Shown: positions 1 through 8,531, counted from the stretch's first letter. The stretch is 35,044 nucleotides of DNA from 66-474 sp035572335 (GCA_035572335.1 DATNAW010000037.1:1-35044), one strand, 5' to 3'. Translations and numbers: made by a program. The notes: a model not told the origin generated them from the letters alone.

Positions 1-1
1 C

Positions 2-1552
2 GACAACCTGAAAACCATCGGCGAGCAACTCGGCGTCGCGACGATCCTGGAAGGGTCGGTGCAGAAGGCCGGCAACGAGGTGCTGGTCAACGTGCAGTTG
101 ATCGACACGCGGACCGACAGCCACATCTGGGCGCAGAGCTACCAGCGCACGTGGGACAACATCTTCGGCGTCGAGGGCGATGTCGCGGAAAAGATCGCAA
201 CGGCGCTGAACACCAAGCTGTCCGGCAAGGAAGCCGCCAACCTCGCCGCGGTGCCCACCCACAACCAGGCCGCGATGGACCTGTTCCTGCGTGCCGAATT
301 CCTGGCCAACAAGGGTTCCACCAATTACGACACTGAAAAATTCCGTGCCGCGATTCCGTTGTACCGGCAGGCCATCGAACAGGATGCTGGCTTCGCGCTG
401 GCGTATGCGCGGGTCTCCTGGGTCGAAAGTGCAATGGCCTGGTTTGGCGGCGGCGGCATGGACGTGAAACAACTCCACACCCAAGCCCGCGCCGACGCCG
501 AGCAGGCGTTGAAGCTGGCGCCGGACGCCTCGGCCTCACAGCTCGCGCTCGGCTACAGCGATTACTATGGACGCGGCGACTACACCGGCGCGCTGAAAGC
601 CTTCGCCGCGGCGCTGGTCTTGAAACCCAACGATTCCGATGCGCTGGCGGCACAGGGCTACGTGCAACGCCGCCAGGGCCGCTTTGATGACGCGCTCGCG
701 TCGCTACAGAAAGCCTTTGCCCTAGATCCGCGCAATTCAGCGTTGGCCTACGAACTGGGCTCCACCCAGATGCTGGCCAGCCGTTATCCCGAGGCGGAGG
801 CATGGTTCCAGCGCGCGCTGGCGATCGACCCGGACAACCTCAATGCCAAGGCCAACTACGGCAATGCAATTGCCTACAACACCGGCGACATTTCGCGCGC
901 GTTGGCTGCGATGCAAGGCGATGACCCGGCACTGAAGCTCCAGCGCATCACCCTGCTGACCTATCAGCGCAAATTCGGGGAGGCGCTCGCGTTACTCGAG
1001 AGTATCCCGGACACACCCGACAACTTTCAGCCCGCGCTCAACGGTACCAAGACGGAGCAACAAGCCAGCCTGTACCGGCTGATGGGCGACGACGCCCGTG
1101 CGCGGCCGCTGTTCGCGAAATCGCTGCCGGTGCTCCGCACGCAGCTCGAGATGTTGCGGGGAATCAGTCTTGCGTATCAATGGTTGAACGTCGGTTACGC
1201 GGAGATCGGCTCGGGCCAGAACGAAGCCGGTTTGGACGCCATCGCCAAATCGTTGAAGATCCTGGGCGGCACGGGAGACCAGGTTTATGGTCCACAAATC
1301 AAGTTGTCGGCCGCGCAGGATTACGCGCAGGCGCACCGCCCGGACCTGGCAGTGCCGATGCTGGCCAAGGCCGTGATCGCACCCGGCATCGGCACGACTT
1401 ATTCGCCTATGCTGCTTTGGCTGGATCCGTATTGGGACCCGATTCGCCACGATCCGGGATTCGAAGCGCTGCTGCAGCAATACGCCAAGTACAAGCCGGC
1501 GGTGATCTACCCTGCCGCCCCTGCTTCCGCGACGCCTCCACCCGCGTCGTAA
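2..1552 (+). CDS. TPR protein with TolB/FlgO-like N-terminal segment (5' end outside window)
   Basis: The reading frame is open from base 2, so the start lies upstream; 516 residues are visible. The first ~75 residues (GEQLGVATILEGSV, then VQLIDTRTDSHIWAQSYQR) match the TolB/FlgO-like segment found in multidomain TPR proteins that often carry an N-terminal DNA-binding, cyclase or kinase domain. That domain, if present, is off the window. TPR-like helical repeats follow (for example ALKLAPDASASQLALG, AFALDPRNSALAYELG, ALAIDPDNLNAKANYG). The C-terminal words LDPYWDPIRHDPGFEALL are typical of this group. The role is probably regulatory or scaffolding; the missing N-terminus prevents a more precise call. 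It converges on slyD. Confidence 0.85.
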   Translation, partial: DNLKTIGEQLGVATILEGSVQKAGNEVLVNVQLIDTRTDSHIWAQSYQRTWDNIFGVEGDVAEKIATALNTKLSGKEAANLAAVPTHNQAAMDLFLRAEFLANKGSTNYDTEKFRAAIPLYRQAIEQDAGFALAYARVSWVESAMAWFGGGGMDVKQLHTQARADAEQALKLAPDASASQLALGYSDYYGRGDYTGALKAFAAALVLKPNDSDALAAQGYVQRRQGRFDDALASLQKAFALDPRNSALAYELGSTQMLASRYPEAEAWFQRALAIDPDNLNAKANYGNAIAYNTGDISRALAAMQGDDPALKLQRITLLTYQRKFGEALALLESIPDTPDNFQPALNGTKTEQQASLYRLMGDDARARPLFAKSLPVLRTQLEMLRGISLAYQWLNVGYAEIGSGQNEAGLDAIAKSLKILGGTGDQVYGPQIKLSAAQDYAQAHRPDLAVPMLAKAVIAPGIGTTYSPMLLWLDPYWDPIRHDPGFEALLQQYAKYKPAVIYPAAPASATPPPAS

Positions 1553-1557
1553 TCACT

Positions 1558-1574
1558 CCCTTCGGCGCGAAGGG
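1558..1574. terminator. Bidirectional hairpin terminator candidate
   Basis: A perfect 7-bp stem (CCCTTCG / CGAAGGG) with a GCG loop lies between the convergent ends of the TPR gene and slyD. It is followed by an A/T-rich stretch (GAAAAGCTTT) rather than a clean T-run, so termination strength is uncertain. Confidence 0.5.
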
Positions 1575-1582
1575 GAAAAGCT

Positions 1583-2083
1583 TTATCCGTTGGCGTGTCC
1601 GTCGCGGGGGTGGGCATGACCGTGCGCGATCTCCTCGGGCGCGGCGGTACGCACTTCGACGATCTCGATGTCGAAGTGCAAGGTCTTGCCGGCCAGCGGG
1701 TGGTTGTGGTCGACGTCGATGGAACTCATGCCGACCTTGTGTATGGTGACCATGCGCTGGCCGCCGTCCTTGGTCCGCAGCACCGTGGTCATGCCGGGCT
1801 TGAGCTTCTCGGCGTTCTGGAAATATTTTTTCGGCACGCGCTGCAGCAGGCCTTCCTGGCGTTCGCCGTAGGCGTCTTCCGGCGCGATGTCGATTTCGAA
1901 TTTCTCGCCGGCTTCGCGGCCGGTCAGCGCCTTCTCGACGCCGGGCACCAGTTGGCTGTGGCCCAGCAGCGCCAGCAGCGGTTCGCCTCGCTTGCGCGAA
2001 TCGTCGTACGGCTCGGCCGCAGTGTCAGCCGCGTCGCGCACGACGTAGTGAAAGCTGACCACGGAATCTTTTTCGGCACGCAT
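1583..2083 (-). CDS. slyD: FKBP-type peptidyl-prolyl cis-trans isomerase, SlyD family
   Basis: A 166-residue cytoplasmic protein. It begins with the SlyD/FKBP core (VVSFHYVVRDAADTAAEPYDDS), followed by LLGHSQLVPGVEKALTGREAGEKF and EDAYGERQEGLLQRVPK, where the insert-in-flap chaperone domain starts. The second part of the FKBP fold ends in VDHNHPLAGKTLHFDIEI, the family's NHPLAGK signature. The tail is short and only partly His-rich (HGHAHPRDGH), shorter than the metal-binding tail of E. coli SlyD, so nickel binding is likely reduced. Known role of the family: proline isomerisation and folding assistance, sometimes metal delivery to hydrogenases. The ATG lies 7 bp after the stop of the upstream MFS gene, so the two are probably cotranscribed. 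Confidence 0.93.
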   Translation of the reverse strand: MRAEKDSVVSFHYVVRDAADTAAEPYDDSRKRGEPLLALLGHSQLVPGVEKALTGREAGEKFEIDIAPEDAYGERQEGLLQRVPKKYFQNAEKLKPGMTTVLRTKDGGQRMVTIHKVGMSSIDVDHNHPLAGKTLHFDIEIVEVRTAAPEEIAHGHAHPRDGHANG

Positions 2084-2090
2084 GGAAACG

Positions 2091-3356
2091 TCACTCGGGA
2101 ATCGGCGAACCGCGCATGTTAGCGTCGCCGGTTTCCCGCGTCACGCCGAACTTCGCACCGTGCGCCTCCGGCCCGAACCAGGTCAGCAACGCCAGCAGGA
2201 TCGCGACCACGCCGATCCACACCGACTGCACGATCGCGTAATTGCCGCCATTGGAGTGCGCCACCCAGGTCATCGCGAACGCGGTCCACGACACCAGCAG
2301 GTTGCCCAGTTGGTAGGCAAAGCCCGGCAGGGTGCCGCGCACGTCGTCCGGCGAAAGTTCGTTCAAGTAGCCCGGTACCACGCCCCACGCACCCTGCACC
2401 GCGACCTGGATCCAGAACGCGCCGATCGCGAGCAGCAGCACCGAGCCGCCGTAGCTCCACAACGGGATCGCGGGCAGCGCCAGCACGCAGGCGATCGCCA
2501 TCGCGCGGCGCCGGCCGATCCTTTCCGACCATTGTCCGAACACCAGTCCGCCGACCAATGCACCCAGATTCAGGATGATCGTCAACAGGCTTTTCATGTG
2601 GGTGTCGAAATGCATCTGCTCCTGCAGGAAGGTCGGATAGACATCCTGCGAGCCGTGGCTGAAGGCGTTGAATACCGCCATCGTCACGATCATGTAGATG
2701 AACAGCTTCCAGCGCCCGCGCATGGTTTCCCTGACGCCGCGGCGCACACCGGCTTGCGTGCGTTGCTCGAACACCGGCGACTCCGGCACGCTGCGGCGCA
2801 GGTACAACACGAGCAGCGCGGGCAGCACGCCCAGCACGAACATCCCGCGCCAGCCGATGCTGTCGAACAGCAGGCCATAGGCCAGCGCGCACAGCAGGTA
2901 GCCGCACGGGTAACCCGATTGAAGGATGCCCGACACGATGCCGCGCGACTTCGCGGGAATCGATTCCATCGCCAGCGATGCACCGATACCCCACTCGCCG
3001 CCCATCGCGATCCCGAACAATGAACGCAGTATCAGCAATGCAAGCAGCGACGGCGCGAACGCACACGCAAGGCCCAGCGCCGAATACAGCGTCACGTCAA
3101 TCATCAGGATGCGCCGGCGCCCGTAGCGGTCGGCCAGCCGTCCGAAGATCAGCGCACCCAGCGGCCGGAACGCCAGCGTCAGCAGCAGCGCGATCGCGAC
3201 GTCCGGCACGTCGACGCCGAACGATTTCGCGACCGCCGGCATCACCATCACCAGCAGGAAGTAATCGAACGCGTCCAGCGTCCAGCCGAGGAAAGTGGCC
3301 GCGACGGTGTGCCGCTGGGTGGTGTCGAGCGCGCGCAGCGCGGCGAGTGCGGACAT
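2091..3356 (-). CDS. MFS transporter, sialate/aromatic acid:H+ symporter-like
   Basis: A 421-residue membrane protein with about 12 predicted helices. MFS motifs are clear: GWTLDAFDYFLLVMVMPAV in helix 1 (the acidic WTLDAFDYF is typical of the sialic acid and aromatic acid/H+ symporter subfamilies), GRLADRYGRRRILM in loop 2-3, GGEWGIGASLAMES in helix 5, and GQWSERIGRRRAMA in loop 8-9. The in-frame ATG at 3356 (MSALAALRALD) is preferred over an upstream extension of 14 residues that adds only polar sequence. The substrate cannot be read from the sequence; an organic acid or sugar acid taken up with protons is likely. The gene is divergent from rnfB and directly upstream of slyD. Confidence 0.87.
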   Translation of the reverse strand: MSALAALRALDTTQRHTVAATFLGWTLDAFDYFLLVMVMPAVAKSFGVDVPDVAIALLLTLAFRPLGALIFGRLADRYGRRRILMIDVTLYSALGLACAFAPSLLALLILRSLFGIAMGGEWGIGASLAMESIPAKSRGIVSGILQSGYPCGYLLCALAYGLLFDSIGWRGMFVLGVLPALLVLYLRRSVPESPVFEQRTQAGVRRGVRETMRGRWKLFIYMIVTMAVFNAFSHGSQDVYPTFLQEQMHFDTHMKSLLTIILNLGALVGGLVFGQWSERIGRRRAMAIACVLALPAIPLWSYGGSVLLLAIGAFWIQVAVQGAWGVVPGYLNELSPDDVRGTLPGFAYQLGNLLVSWTAFAMTWVAHSNGGNYAIVQSVWIGVVAILLALLTWFGPEAHGAKFGVTRETGDANMRGSPIPE

Positions 3357-3435
3357 GGGCGATTCCGTTGCGGTCGATGACCGTATTGACGCGAGCATAC
3401 CGCCGCTTGTACGGGGCCTGCACGAACGCGACGAC

Positions 3436-3448
3436 TACAATGACAGGA
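3436..3448 (+). promoter_or_regulatory. -10 element giving a possible leaderless rnfB transcript
   Basis: A TACAAT hexamer (3436-3441) lies only 6 nt before the rnfB ATG at 3448, and there is no convincing Shine-Dalgarno sequence. If it is the -10 box, transcription would begin at or next to the ATG. No good -35 box stands at the right distance. Confidence 0.4.
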
Positions 3449-3933
3449 TGAACGTGGAGATGCCGCCAACGGACGGGGCGCTCGATGCGCAGGCCGACCG
3501 CATCGATGGCGTCCTGCCGCAGACCCAGTGCACCCGCTGTGGTTATCCCGCTTGCCGGCCGTATGCCGAAGCGATCGTGCGCGGCGAGGCGGCGATCAAT
3601 CGTTGTCCGCCGGGCGGCGAGGAAGGCGTGCGCGTGCTGGCGCGGATCACCGGCCGTCCGATGCTGCCACTCGATCCGGAATGCGGCGTCGAAACACCGC
3701 CGCGCGTCGCCGTGATCGACGAAGATGTGTGCATCGGGTGCACCAAATGCATCCAGGCCTGTCCTGTCGATGCGATCGTCGGTGCCAGCAAGTTGATGCA
3801 TACCGTCATCGCAGATCTCTGCACCGGCTGCGAACTGTGCATCCCGCCCTGCCCGGTCGATTGCATCGCGATGGTTCCGGCGCGTGGCGTGCCCGAGCGG
3901 CTGCCGCGCCCGATGCTGCCATGCCCGCCCTGA
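3448..3933 (+). CDS. rnfB: RnfB/RsxB-like ferredoxin without membrane anchor
   Basis: A 161-residue iron-sulfur protein homologous to RnfB. Residues 20-57 form the 4Fe-4S domain (Cys28, 31, 36, 53; LPQTQCTRCGYPACRPYAEA). Two ferredoxin-type clusters follow (Cys95/98/101/105 in CIGCTKCIQACPVDAIVGA and Cys125/128/131/135 in CTGCELCIPPCPVDCI). All 12 ligands are intact. E. coli RsxB starts with a hydrophobic helix that anchors it to the Rnf membrane complex; this protein starts directly before the Fe-S domain and has no such helix. An ATG further upstream in frame would add only polar residues encoded within the divergent promoter region. RnfA, D, G and E are not next to it. It probably works as a soluble electron carrier rather than as part of a full ion-pumping Rnf complex (inference). 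Confidence 0.87.
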   Translation: MNVEMPPTDGALDAQADRIDGVLPQTQCTRCGYPACRPYAEAIVRGEAAINRCPPGGEEGVRVLARITGRPMLPLDPECGVETPPRVAVIDEDVCIGCTKCIQACPVDAIVGASKLMHTVIADLCTGCELCIPPCPVDCIAMVPARGVPERLPRPMLPCPP

Positions 3934-4949
3934 GCGCAACGCGGCGGCGCTGGCTGTGGCGCGGCGCGTGGCTGGCCGCAATCGTGGTGTTCTGCATCGT
4001 CTGGCCGGCGTGGGAATACCCGGCGTTCGACATCGAGCCGCAGCAGCGCTTCAAGGCGTTCGTGCAACTGGTGCTCCTGCACGGTTCGTGGCTGCTGTGG
4101 CCGCTGCTCGTGCAATCGGGATTCAAGACTTTCCTGCGCTGGCACGGACACCGCCGCGGGCGCGCAATCGGCGCGATCGTGCTGGTCGTCATCTGCGCGG
4201 TGCTGTGCTGGGCGCGCTTCGTCGAACCGAACGAATTGGTCGTGCGCCGCACCGTGATCCCGGCGCCGATCAACCTCGACATCGCGCTGGTCAGCGACAT
4301 GCACGTCGGCATCTTCACGCGCACCTCGAAACTGGCGCAGATGGTCGAAAAGTTGAACGCGCTGCACGTCGACATGGTGCTGATCGCCGGCGACCTCACC
4401 TACGATCCGCGCTACGACCTCGCGTCCGCGCTGACGCCCCTGCGGCACATCGACCATCCGACCTACGTGGTGCTCGGCAACCACGACGTGCAACTTCCTG
4501 GACCGCCGCTGGCGCAGAAGATCGTCCGCGCGATGGCCGCGCCGAACGTGCGGTTCATCGAACATCGCGTGGTCGATTTCCCGACATTCCGCCTGGCAGG
4601 CCTGTACGAGTGGTGGAGCGGACGCGACGATACGGCGTTCCTGAAAGCATTGCCGCACGACAAACCGCTGCTGGTCCTGATGCACCAGCCGCACAGCCTG
4701 CGCGCGTTGCACGGCGTGGACTTCGCGCTGGCGGTGGCCGGCCACACCCACGGCGGGCAGGTTTACATCCCCTGGCTCACCGACGAGATGTTCATGCTGA
4801 TCCGCGACGAAAAATACGTGAACGGCTATTACGACACGCCGACCGGCAAGCTGTTCGTGACCCCCGGCATCGGCATGACCGGCGTGCCGCTGCGTTTCGA
4901 TTGCCCGCCCACCATCGACGTGCTGGAATTGCGCCGGCATGTCCACTGA
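3921..4949 (+). CDS. Membrane-anchored metallophosphoesterase (YaeI-like)
   Basis: A 342-residue protein. Hydrophobic segments at about 11-30, 45-65 and 83-98 form an N-terminal membrane region, followed by a calcineurin-type phosphoesterase domain. The metal-binding motifs appear in order: DMH (126-128), GDLT (157-160), GNHD (186-189), then MHQPHS and GHTHGGQ. This layout matches YaeI/YkuE-like and lipid-pyrophosphate phosphodiesterases; the substrate is unknown. The ATG overlaps the end of rnfB by 13 bp, and the stop overlaps the next gene by 11 bp, so translation is probably coupled. It is not a usual member of an rnf operon, so its position between an rnfB-like and an rnfC-like gene is notable. 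Confidence 0.87.
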   Translation: MPALSATRRRWLWRGAWLAAIVVFCIVWPAWEYPAFDIEPQQRFKAFVQLVLLHGSWLLWPLLVQSGFKTFLRWHGHRRGRAIGAIVLVVICAVLCWARFVEPNELVVRRTVIPAPINLDIALVSDMHVGIFTRTSKLAQMVEKLNALHVDMVLIAGDLTYDPRYDLASALTPLRHIDHPTYVVLGNHDVQLPGPPLAQKIVRAMAAPNVRFIEHRVVDFPTFRLAGLYEWWSGRDDTAFLKALPHDKPLLVLMHQPHSLRALHGVDFALAVAGHTHGGQVYIPWLTDEMFMLIRDEKYVNGYYDTPTGKLFVTPGIGMTGVPLRFDCPPTIDVLELRRHVH

Positions 4950-5367
4950 AACTTCTAGTCAGCGACCCTGCATCCACTGCGGTGAATGCGCCCGCGCGTG
5001 CCCGGATGCGCTGGATCCGGAAGCGCTGTTCTTCGCGCTGGTGCAGGATGACTTCGCCGCAGCGCGCACCGCACGGCTCGATGCCTGCAACGAATGCAAC
5101 CGCTGCGTGGAAATCTGTCCTTCGCACATTCCGCTGCTCGACTGGTTCCGCTGGGGCAAGTCCGAACTGCGCGAACGCGCGCGTGCCGAACAGGCGCGCA
5201 CACGCTATCTGGCACGCAACGCGCGGCTCGCGCGTGAACGCGCCGAGCGTGCCGCCCGGCGGCGTGAAGTTCCCTCACCCATCGCGCTGCCGGCGCAGAC
5301 GATCAGCCATGCCGAAGTGCTGGCGGCGATCGCGCGCGGCCGCGCCAAGCGTGGGCAACACCGATGA
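4939..5367 (+). CDS. RnfC C-terminal-type two-[4Fe-4S] ferredoxin stub
   Basis: A 142-residue protein resembling only the ferredoxin part of RnfC. Cys11/14/17/21 (PCIHCGECARACPDAL) and Cys50/53/56/60 (ACNECNRCVEICPSHIPLLDWFR) match the paired cluster motifs of RnfC, including the IPL sequence after the second cluster. Full-length RnfC is several hundred residues long and also has an N-terminal NADH/FMN-binding region and an SLBB domain; both are absent here. The rest is an Arg/Ala-rich helix ending in an AEVLAAIARGRAK sequence, as in the C-terminal extension of RnfC. The ATG lies 11 bp inside the phosphoesterase gene, and its stop overlaps the nth start (ATGA). It may pair with the soluble RnfB-like protein (inference). 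Confidence 0.8.
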   Translation: MSTETSSQRPCIHCGECARACPDALDPEALFFALVQDDFAAARTARLDACNECNRCVEICPSHIPLLDWFRWGKSELRERARAEQARTRYLARNARLARERAERAARRREVPSPIALPAQTISHAEVLAAIARGRAKRGQHR

Positions 5368-5993
5368 AGCGCGAGAAGGTTGCAGAGCTTTTCGGCCGTC
5401 TCCGCAAGCTCGATCCGAAACCGACCACCGAACTCGAATACCGCACGCCGTTCGAATTGCTGGTCGCGGTGATCCTGTCGGCCCAGGCCACCGATGTCGG
5501 TGTCAACAAGGCCACGAAGCGGTTGTTCCCGGTCGCCAACACGCCGAAAAAGATCCTCGCGTTGGGCGAGCAAGGCCTCAAGAAATACATTTCGACCATC
5601 GGCCTCTACAACGCCAAGGCGAAGAACATCATCGCGACCTGCGCGTTGTTGATCGAGCACGGCGGCGACGTGCCGCGCACGCGCGAGGAACTGGAAGCGT
5701 TGCCCGGCGTCGGTCGCAAGACCGCCAACGTGATCCTCAACACCGTGTTCGGCGAACCCACGATCGCCGTGGATACGCACATCTTCCGCGTCTGCAACCG
5801 CACCGGCCTCGCGCCCGGCAAGACCATGCGCGCCGTCGAGGACAAGTTGGCGAAAGTGGTGCCGGACGAATACAAGCTTGGCGCGCACCACTGGCTGATC
5901 CTGCACGGCCGTTACGTGTGCACCGCCCGCAAGCCGAAATGTCCCGAATGTCCGATCCGCGATCTCTGTGCCTACAAGCACAAGACGATCTGA
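5364..5993 (+). CDS. nth: Endonuclease III (DNA glycosylase/AP lyase)
   Basis: A 209-residue protein that removes oxidised pyrimidines from DNA and cleaves the abasic site. The helix-hairpin-helix LPGVGRKTANVIL carries the catalytic lysine, and VDTHIFRVCNR carries the catalytic aspartate. The C-terminal [4Fe-4S] cluster loop has the exact C-x6-C-x2-C-x5-C spacing (CTARKPKCPECPIRDLC). Length and motifs match E. coli Nth. The start overlaps the upstream ferredoxin gene as ATGA. In E. coli nth is the last gene of rsxABCDGE-nth, so this position preserves an old linkage. Confidence 0.97.
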   Translation: MKREKVAELFGRLRKLDPKPTTELEYRTPFELLVAVILSAQATDVGVNKATKRLFPVANTPKKILALGEQGLKKYISTIGLYNAKAKNIIATCALLIEHGGDVPRTREELEALPGVGRKTANVILNTVFGEPTIAVDTHIFRVCNRTGLAPGKTMRAVEDKLAKVVPDEYKLGAHHWLILHGRYVCTARKPKCPECPIRDLCAYKHKTI

Positions 5994-6039
5994 TGCCCGA
6001 CATTCATTGATGCGTCACTGCCGCTGATAAGCTGGCGCG

Positions 6040-6693
6040 ATGCATAAACAGATCGAAGCCTACGCAGAACGCCTGTGCACGCGCTTCCGCGGTTTCCTGC
6101 CCGTGGTGGTGGACGTCGAAACCGGCGGTTTCGACGCGCAGCGCGATGCGTTGCTGGAAATCGCCGCGGTGATCGTGAGCATGGACGGCGACGGCATGCT
6201 GACGCCCGAGCCCGTGGTCTCGACGCATGTCGAGGCGTTCCCGGGTTCGCACATCGACCCCAAGTCGCTGGAAATCACCGGCATCGATCCCGACCAGCCG
6301 TTGCGCGGCGCGCTGCCGGAACGCATGGCGCTGGACCTGATCTTCAAACCCGTGCGCGCCGCCATCAAGGCGACCGGTTGCCAGCGCGCGATCCTGGTCG
6401 GCCACAACGCGGCGTTCGACCTGGGCTTCCTCAACGCCGCGGTGCTGCGCACGGGCCACAAACGCAATCCGTTCCATCCGTTCTCGTGCTTCGACACCGC
6501 GACGCTCGGCGGTTTGGCCTACGGCCAGACGGTGCTGTCGCGCGCGGTGCAGGCCGCGGGTTACGAGTGGAACGCCAACGAAGCGCACTCCGCGGTGTAC
6601 GATGCCGAACGCACCGCGGCGCTGTTCTGCACCATCGCCAATCGCTGGCGTCATCTCGAACAACTGGAACAGGAACGCGTCGGCGTCACATGA
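6040..6693 (+). CDS. rnt: Ribonuclease T
   Basis: A 217-residue DEDD-family 3'-5' exoribonuclease, known for trimming the 3' ends of tRNA and other stable RNAs. Motif I is VVVDVETGGFD (Asp25, Glu27), followed by the ISHI-like region EAFPGSHIDPKSLEITGID; motif II is GHNAAFDLGFLN and motif III is HSAVYDAERTAALF. Length matches RNase T. There is no clear Shine-Dalgarno sequence; an AT-rich GATAAGCT lies about 6 nt before the ATG, which may be a -10 element for a leaderless message. The stop codon directly abuts the stop of the convergent glycosyltransferase gene, leaving no intergenic DNA. Confidence 0.95.
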   Translation: MHKQIEAYAERLCTRFRGFLPVVVDVETGGFDAQRDALLEIAAVIVSMDGDGMLTPEPVVSTHVEAFPGSHIDPKSLEITGIDPDQPLRGALPERMALDLIFKPVRAAIKATGCQRAILVGHNAAFDLGFLNAAVLRTGHKRNPFHPFSCFDTATLGGLAYGQTVLSRAVQAAGYEWNANEAHSAVYDAERTAALFCTIANRWRHLEQLEQERVGVT

Positions 6694-7635
6694 TCAATCG
6701 TCCATCGGCGGCGGTGTGGCGCGGCCGGCGATGCCCGCGCGCAAGCCTGCCAGCATGCAGCGCAGGTTTTTCCGGCGCGGCGCAATCAGCAACGCGAACA
6801 GCAGGAATTTGACGACGAGCCTTGGCAAGTCCTGCGCGATCCAGCGCCGCGGCGTACAGGCGCGCCGGTACAACAGCACGCGATTGCGCATCATGTAGAA
6901 CAGCCGCCGCGGCGTGTGCACTACCACGCCGCGCGGCACGCCCGGCACGCGATGGCGGGTCGCGCCGTGGTGGTGCAGCATCCGCGCGCCGCAAACGCCG
7001 AACAGCGCATAGCCTTTCGACGTGGCGCGGAAACACCATTCCAGATCCACGTTGTCGATGAACAGGCGTTCGTCCATGCCGCCGACCTCGTCCAGCACTT
7101 CCAATGGAATCAGCGAACCCGACGTGATCAGGAAATCGCAGGCGACTTCATCGCACGCGCCATTGCAATGCAGCTGCCGGTTGACGGGAAAGCGGATGCG
7201 CACGAACGGCGAGTCCACGCCTTCGCGCGGATCGAGGAAACGCGTTCCGACCGCCGCCACCCGCGCATGTCGCGACTGCCGATCCAGCGCCGCTGTGAGC
7301 GCCTCGACCATGCCGGGCTCGGGCACGCTGTCCTGGTCCATCAGGAGGACGTGCGTCATGCCCGGCGTTTCTCGCGCGCGCGTGATGCCTGCGTTCAGTG
7401 CCGCCGCAAGGCCGATGTTTTCCGTCAACGCCAGCAATTCGACTTGCGGACAGGCTGCGCACAACACGCGCACGGAGTCTGCCGGCGTGGCGTTGTCCAC
7501 CACGACGATGTGATCGGCCTGCGCGTGCAACGCATCCAGCTGCGCGGCGAGCAACGTCGCGTCCGGGTGATAGGTGACGACCACCGCGCACACGCCGGCT
7601 GCGCGCGCCGAGACCGTCGTGGCCTGCTCAGGCAT
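6694..7635 (-). CDS. GT2 glycosyltransferase, rhamnosyltransferase (RfbN)-like
   Basis: A 313-residue family 2 glycosyltransferase. The N-terminal GT-A fold shows AVVVTYHPD, HIVVVDNATP, ENIGLAAALNAGI and the metal-binding DQDS (100-103). DFLITSGSLIPLEVLDEVGGMDERLFIDNVDLEWCFR follows, typical of dTDP-rhamnosyl and related transferases of cell-surface polysaccharides. The C-terminal part (FYMMRNRVLLYRRA) is a common membrane-proximal helix in this group. The sugar donor cannot be assigned. It is the last gene of a leftward group, 33 bp behind a 2OG-Fe(II) oxygenase gene, and no other surface-polysaccharide genes surround it. Confidence 0.87.
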   Translation of the reverse strand: MPEQATTVSARAAGVCAVVVTYHPDATLLAAQLDALHAQADHIVVVDNATPADSVRVLCAACPQVELLALTENIGLAAALNAGITRARETPGMTHVLLMDQDSVPEPGMVEALTAALDRQSRHARVAAVGTRFLDPREGVDSPFVRIRFPVNRQLHCNGACDEVACDFLITSGSLIPLEVLDEVGGMDERLFIDNVDLEWCFRATSKGYALFGVCGARMLHHHGATRHRVPGVPRGVVVHTPRRLFYMMRNRVLLYRRACTPRRWIAQDLPRLVVKFLLFALLIAPRRKNLRCMLAGLRAGIAGRATPPPMDD

Positions 7636-7668
7636 GCTGCATCCTGGCTCGCGCGGAAGGCTGCGTCT

Positions 7669-8472
7669 TCAATCCTTGCCGCCCCGTTTCAACGCATGCG
7701 CGAAACGCTTCGCCTGCAACTGCAACCGGTGGCGTAGCCTGCGCACCTTGTCGGTCTCGAATGTCTCCGCGGGGCGCTCGACGAAATTCGTCATTTCCGA
7801 TTTGCCGAAGCGCAGGTCCGCCGCAGGCCGGGTGGGCGTGTAGTAATACAGCGCGATGGACTTCCGGAACACGCCCTCGGGACATTCCAGCGGATCGGGA
7901 TGGCCGTGGTAGGAAATGTCGTTGGTTTCGAACAGCAGCGCGTGGCCGACGCGCGGCGACAACGAGAAGATCCGCTCGCGCGCGTCGGCACTCCACAACT
8001 CGATGTTGCCGTTCCATGCGTCCTGCCAGTCCTCGTTGAGATAGACGAGAAGATTGAGGCGCCGGTACATCGACATGCCGCGGTGCCAATTGAAATCCGT
8101 GTGCAGCTTGAGATAGCCGCCGCGGCCAATCGCGTGGATGCCGCCGCCGCGCAGCTCCGGATCGGGCTGCAGGTTTTCGATGCCGGTGACTTCGGAAAGA
8201 ACGCGCAGGAACGGCGGCGCGTTCAATGCCGCGATGAACGCGCGCGCTTGCTCCGGCATCTCGGCCAGCACCGACAGGCGATGCTTGCGACATGACGCGT
8301 AGATGTTTTCTTCCTGCGGATAGCGCGCGAGGTTGGCTTCGACTTCCCGCGCGACCTGCAGCACGGTTGCCGCGTCGAACAGGCCGTCGACGGCTGCATA
8401 GCCGTAAGGCTTGCGGCTTCTGAACTCGCTGGCGATTTGCCGCACCGTCGCGGGCGCGATGTGCATGTCCAT
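7669..8472 (-). CDS. 2-oxoglutarate/Fe(II)-dependent oxygenase
   Basis: A 267-residue protein of the prolyl-4-hydroxylase-like 2OG-Fe(II) superfamily (2OG-FeII_Oxy_3 type). The facial triad is visible: HTD (His124, Asp126 in GGYLKLHTDFNWH) and distal His189 (NDISYHGHPDP); Arg203 (FRKSIALYYYT) is the likely 2-oxoglutarate carboxylate ligand. YRRLNLLVYLNEDW and NGNIELW are core strands of the double-stranded beta helix. The ATG at 8472 has AGGACGGA upstream at a good distance; a second ATG follows two codons later. Such enzymes hydroxylate proteins, amino acids or sugars; the substrate is unknown. Its neighbours are an NAD(P)-binding epimerase-like gene and a glycosyltransferase gene. Confidence 0.85.
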   Translation of the reverse strand: MDMHIAPATVRQIASEFRSRKPYGYAAVDGLFDAATVLQVAREVEANLARYPQEENIYASCRKHRLSVLAEMPEQARAFIAALNAPPFLRVLSEVTGIENLQPDPELRGGGIHAIGRGGYLKLHTDFNWHRGMSMYRRLNLLVYLNEDWQDAWNGNIELWSADARERIFSLSPRVGHALLFETNDISYHGHPDPLECPEGVFRKSIALYYYTPTRPAADLRFGKSEMTNFVERPAETFETDKVRRLRHRLQLQAKRFAHALKRGGKD

Positions 8473-8531
8473 GATCGGTTTCCGTCCTGCACGCGCATTG
8501 TAAGGGACCGCCCGCGCGACACGCGCGACGT

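Noticed and set aside
3543..4946. 467-codon frame opposite rnfB and the phosphoesterase
   Set aside because: Spans two real overlapping genes on the other strand and lacks protein-like features.
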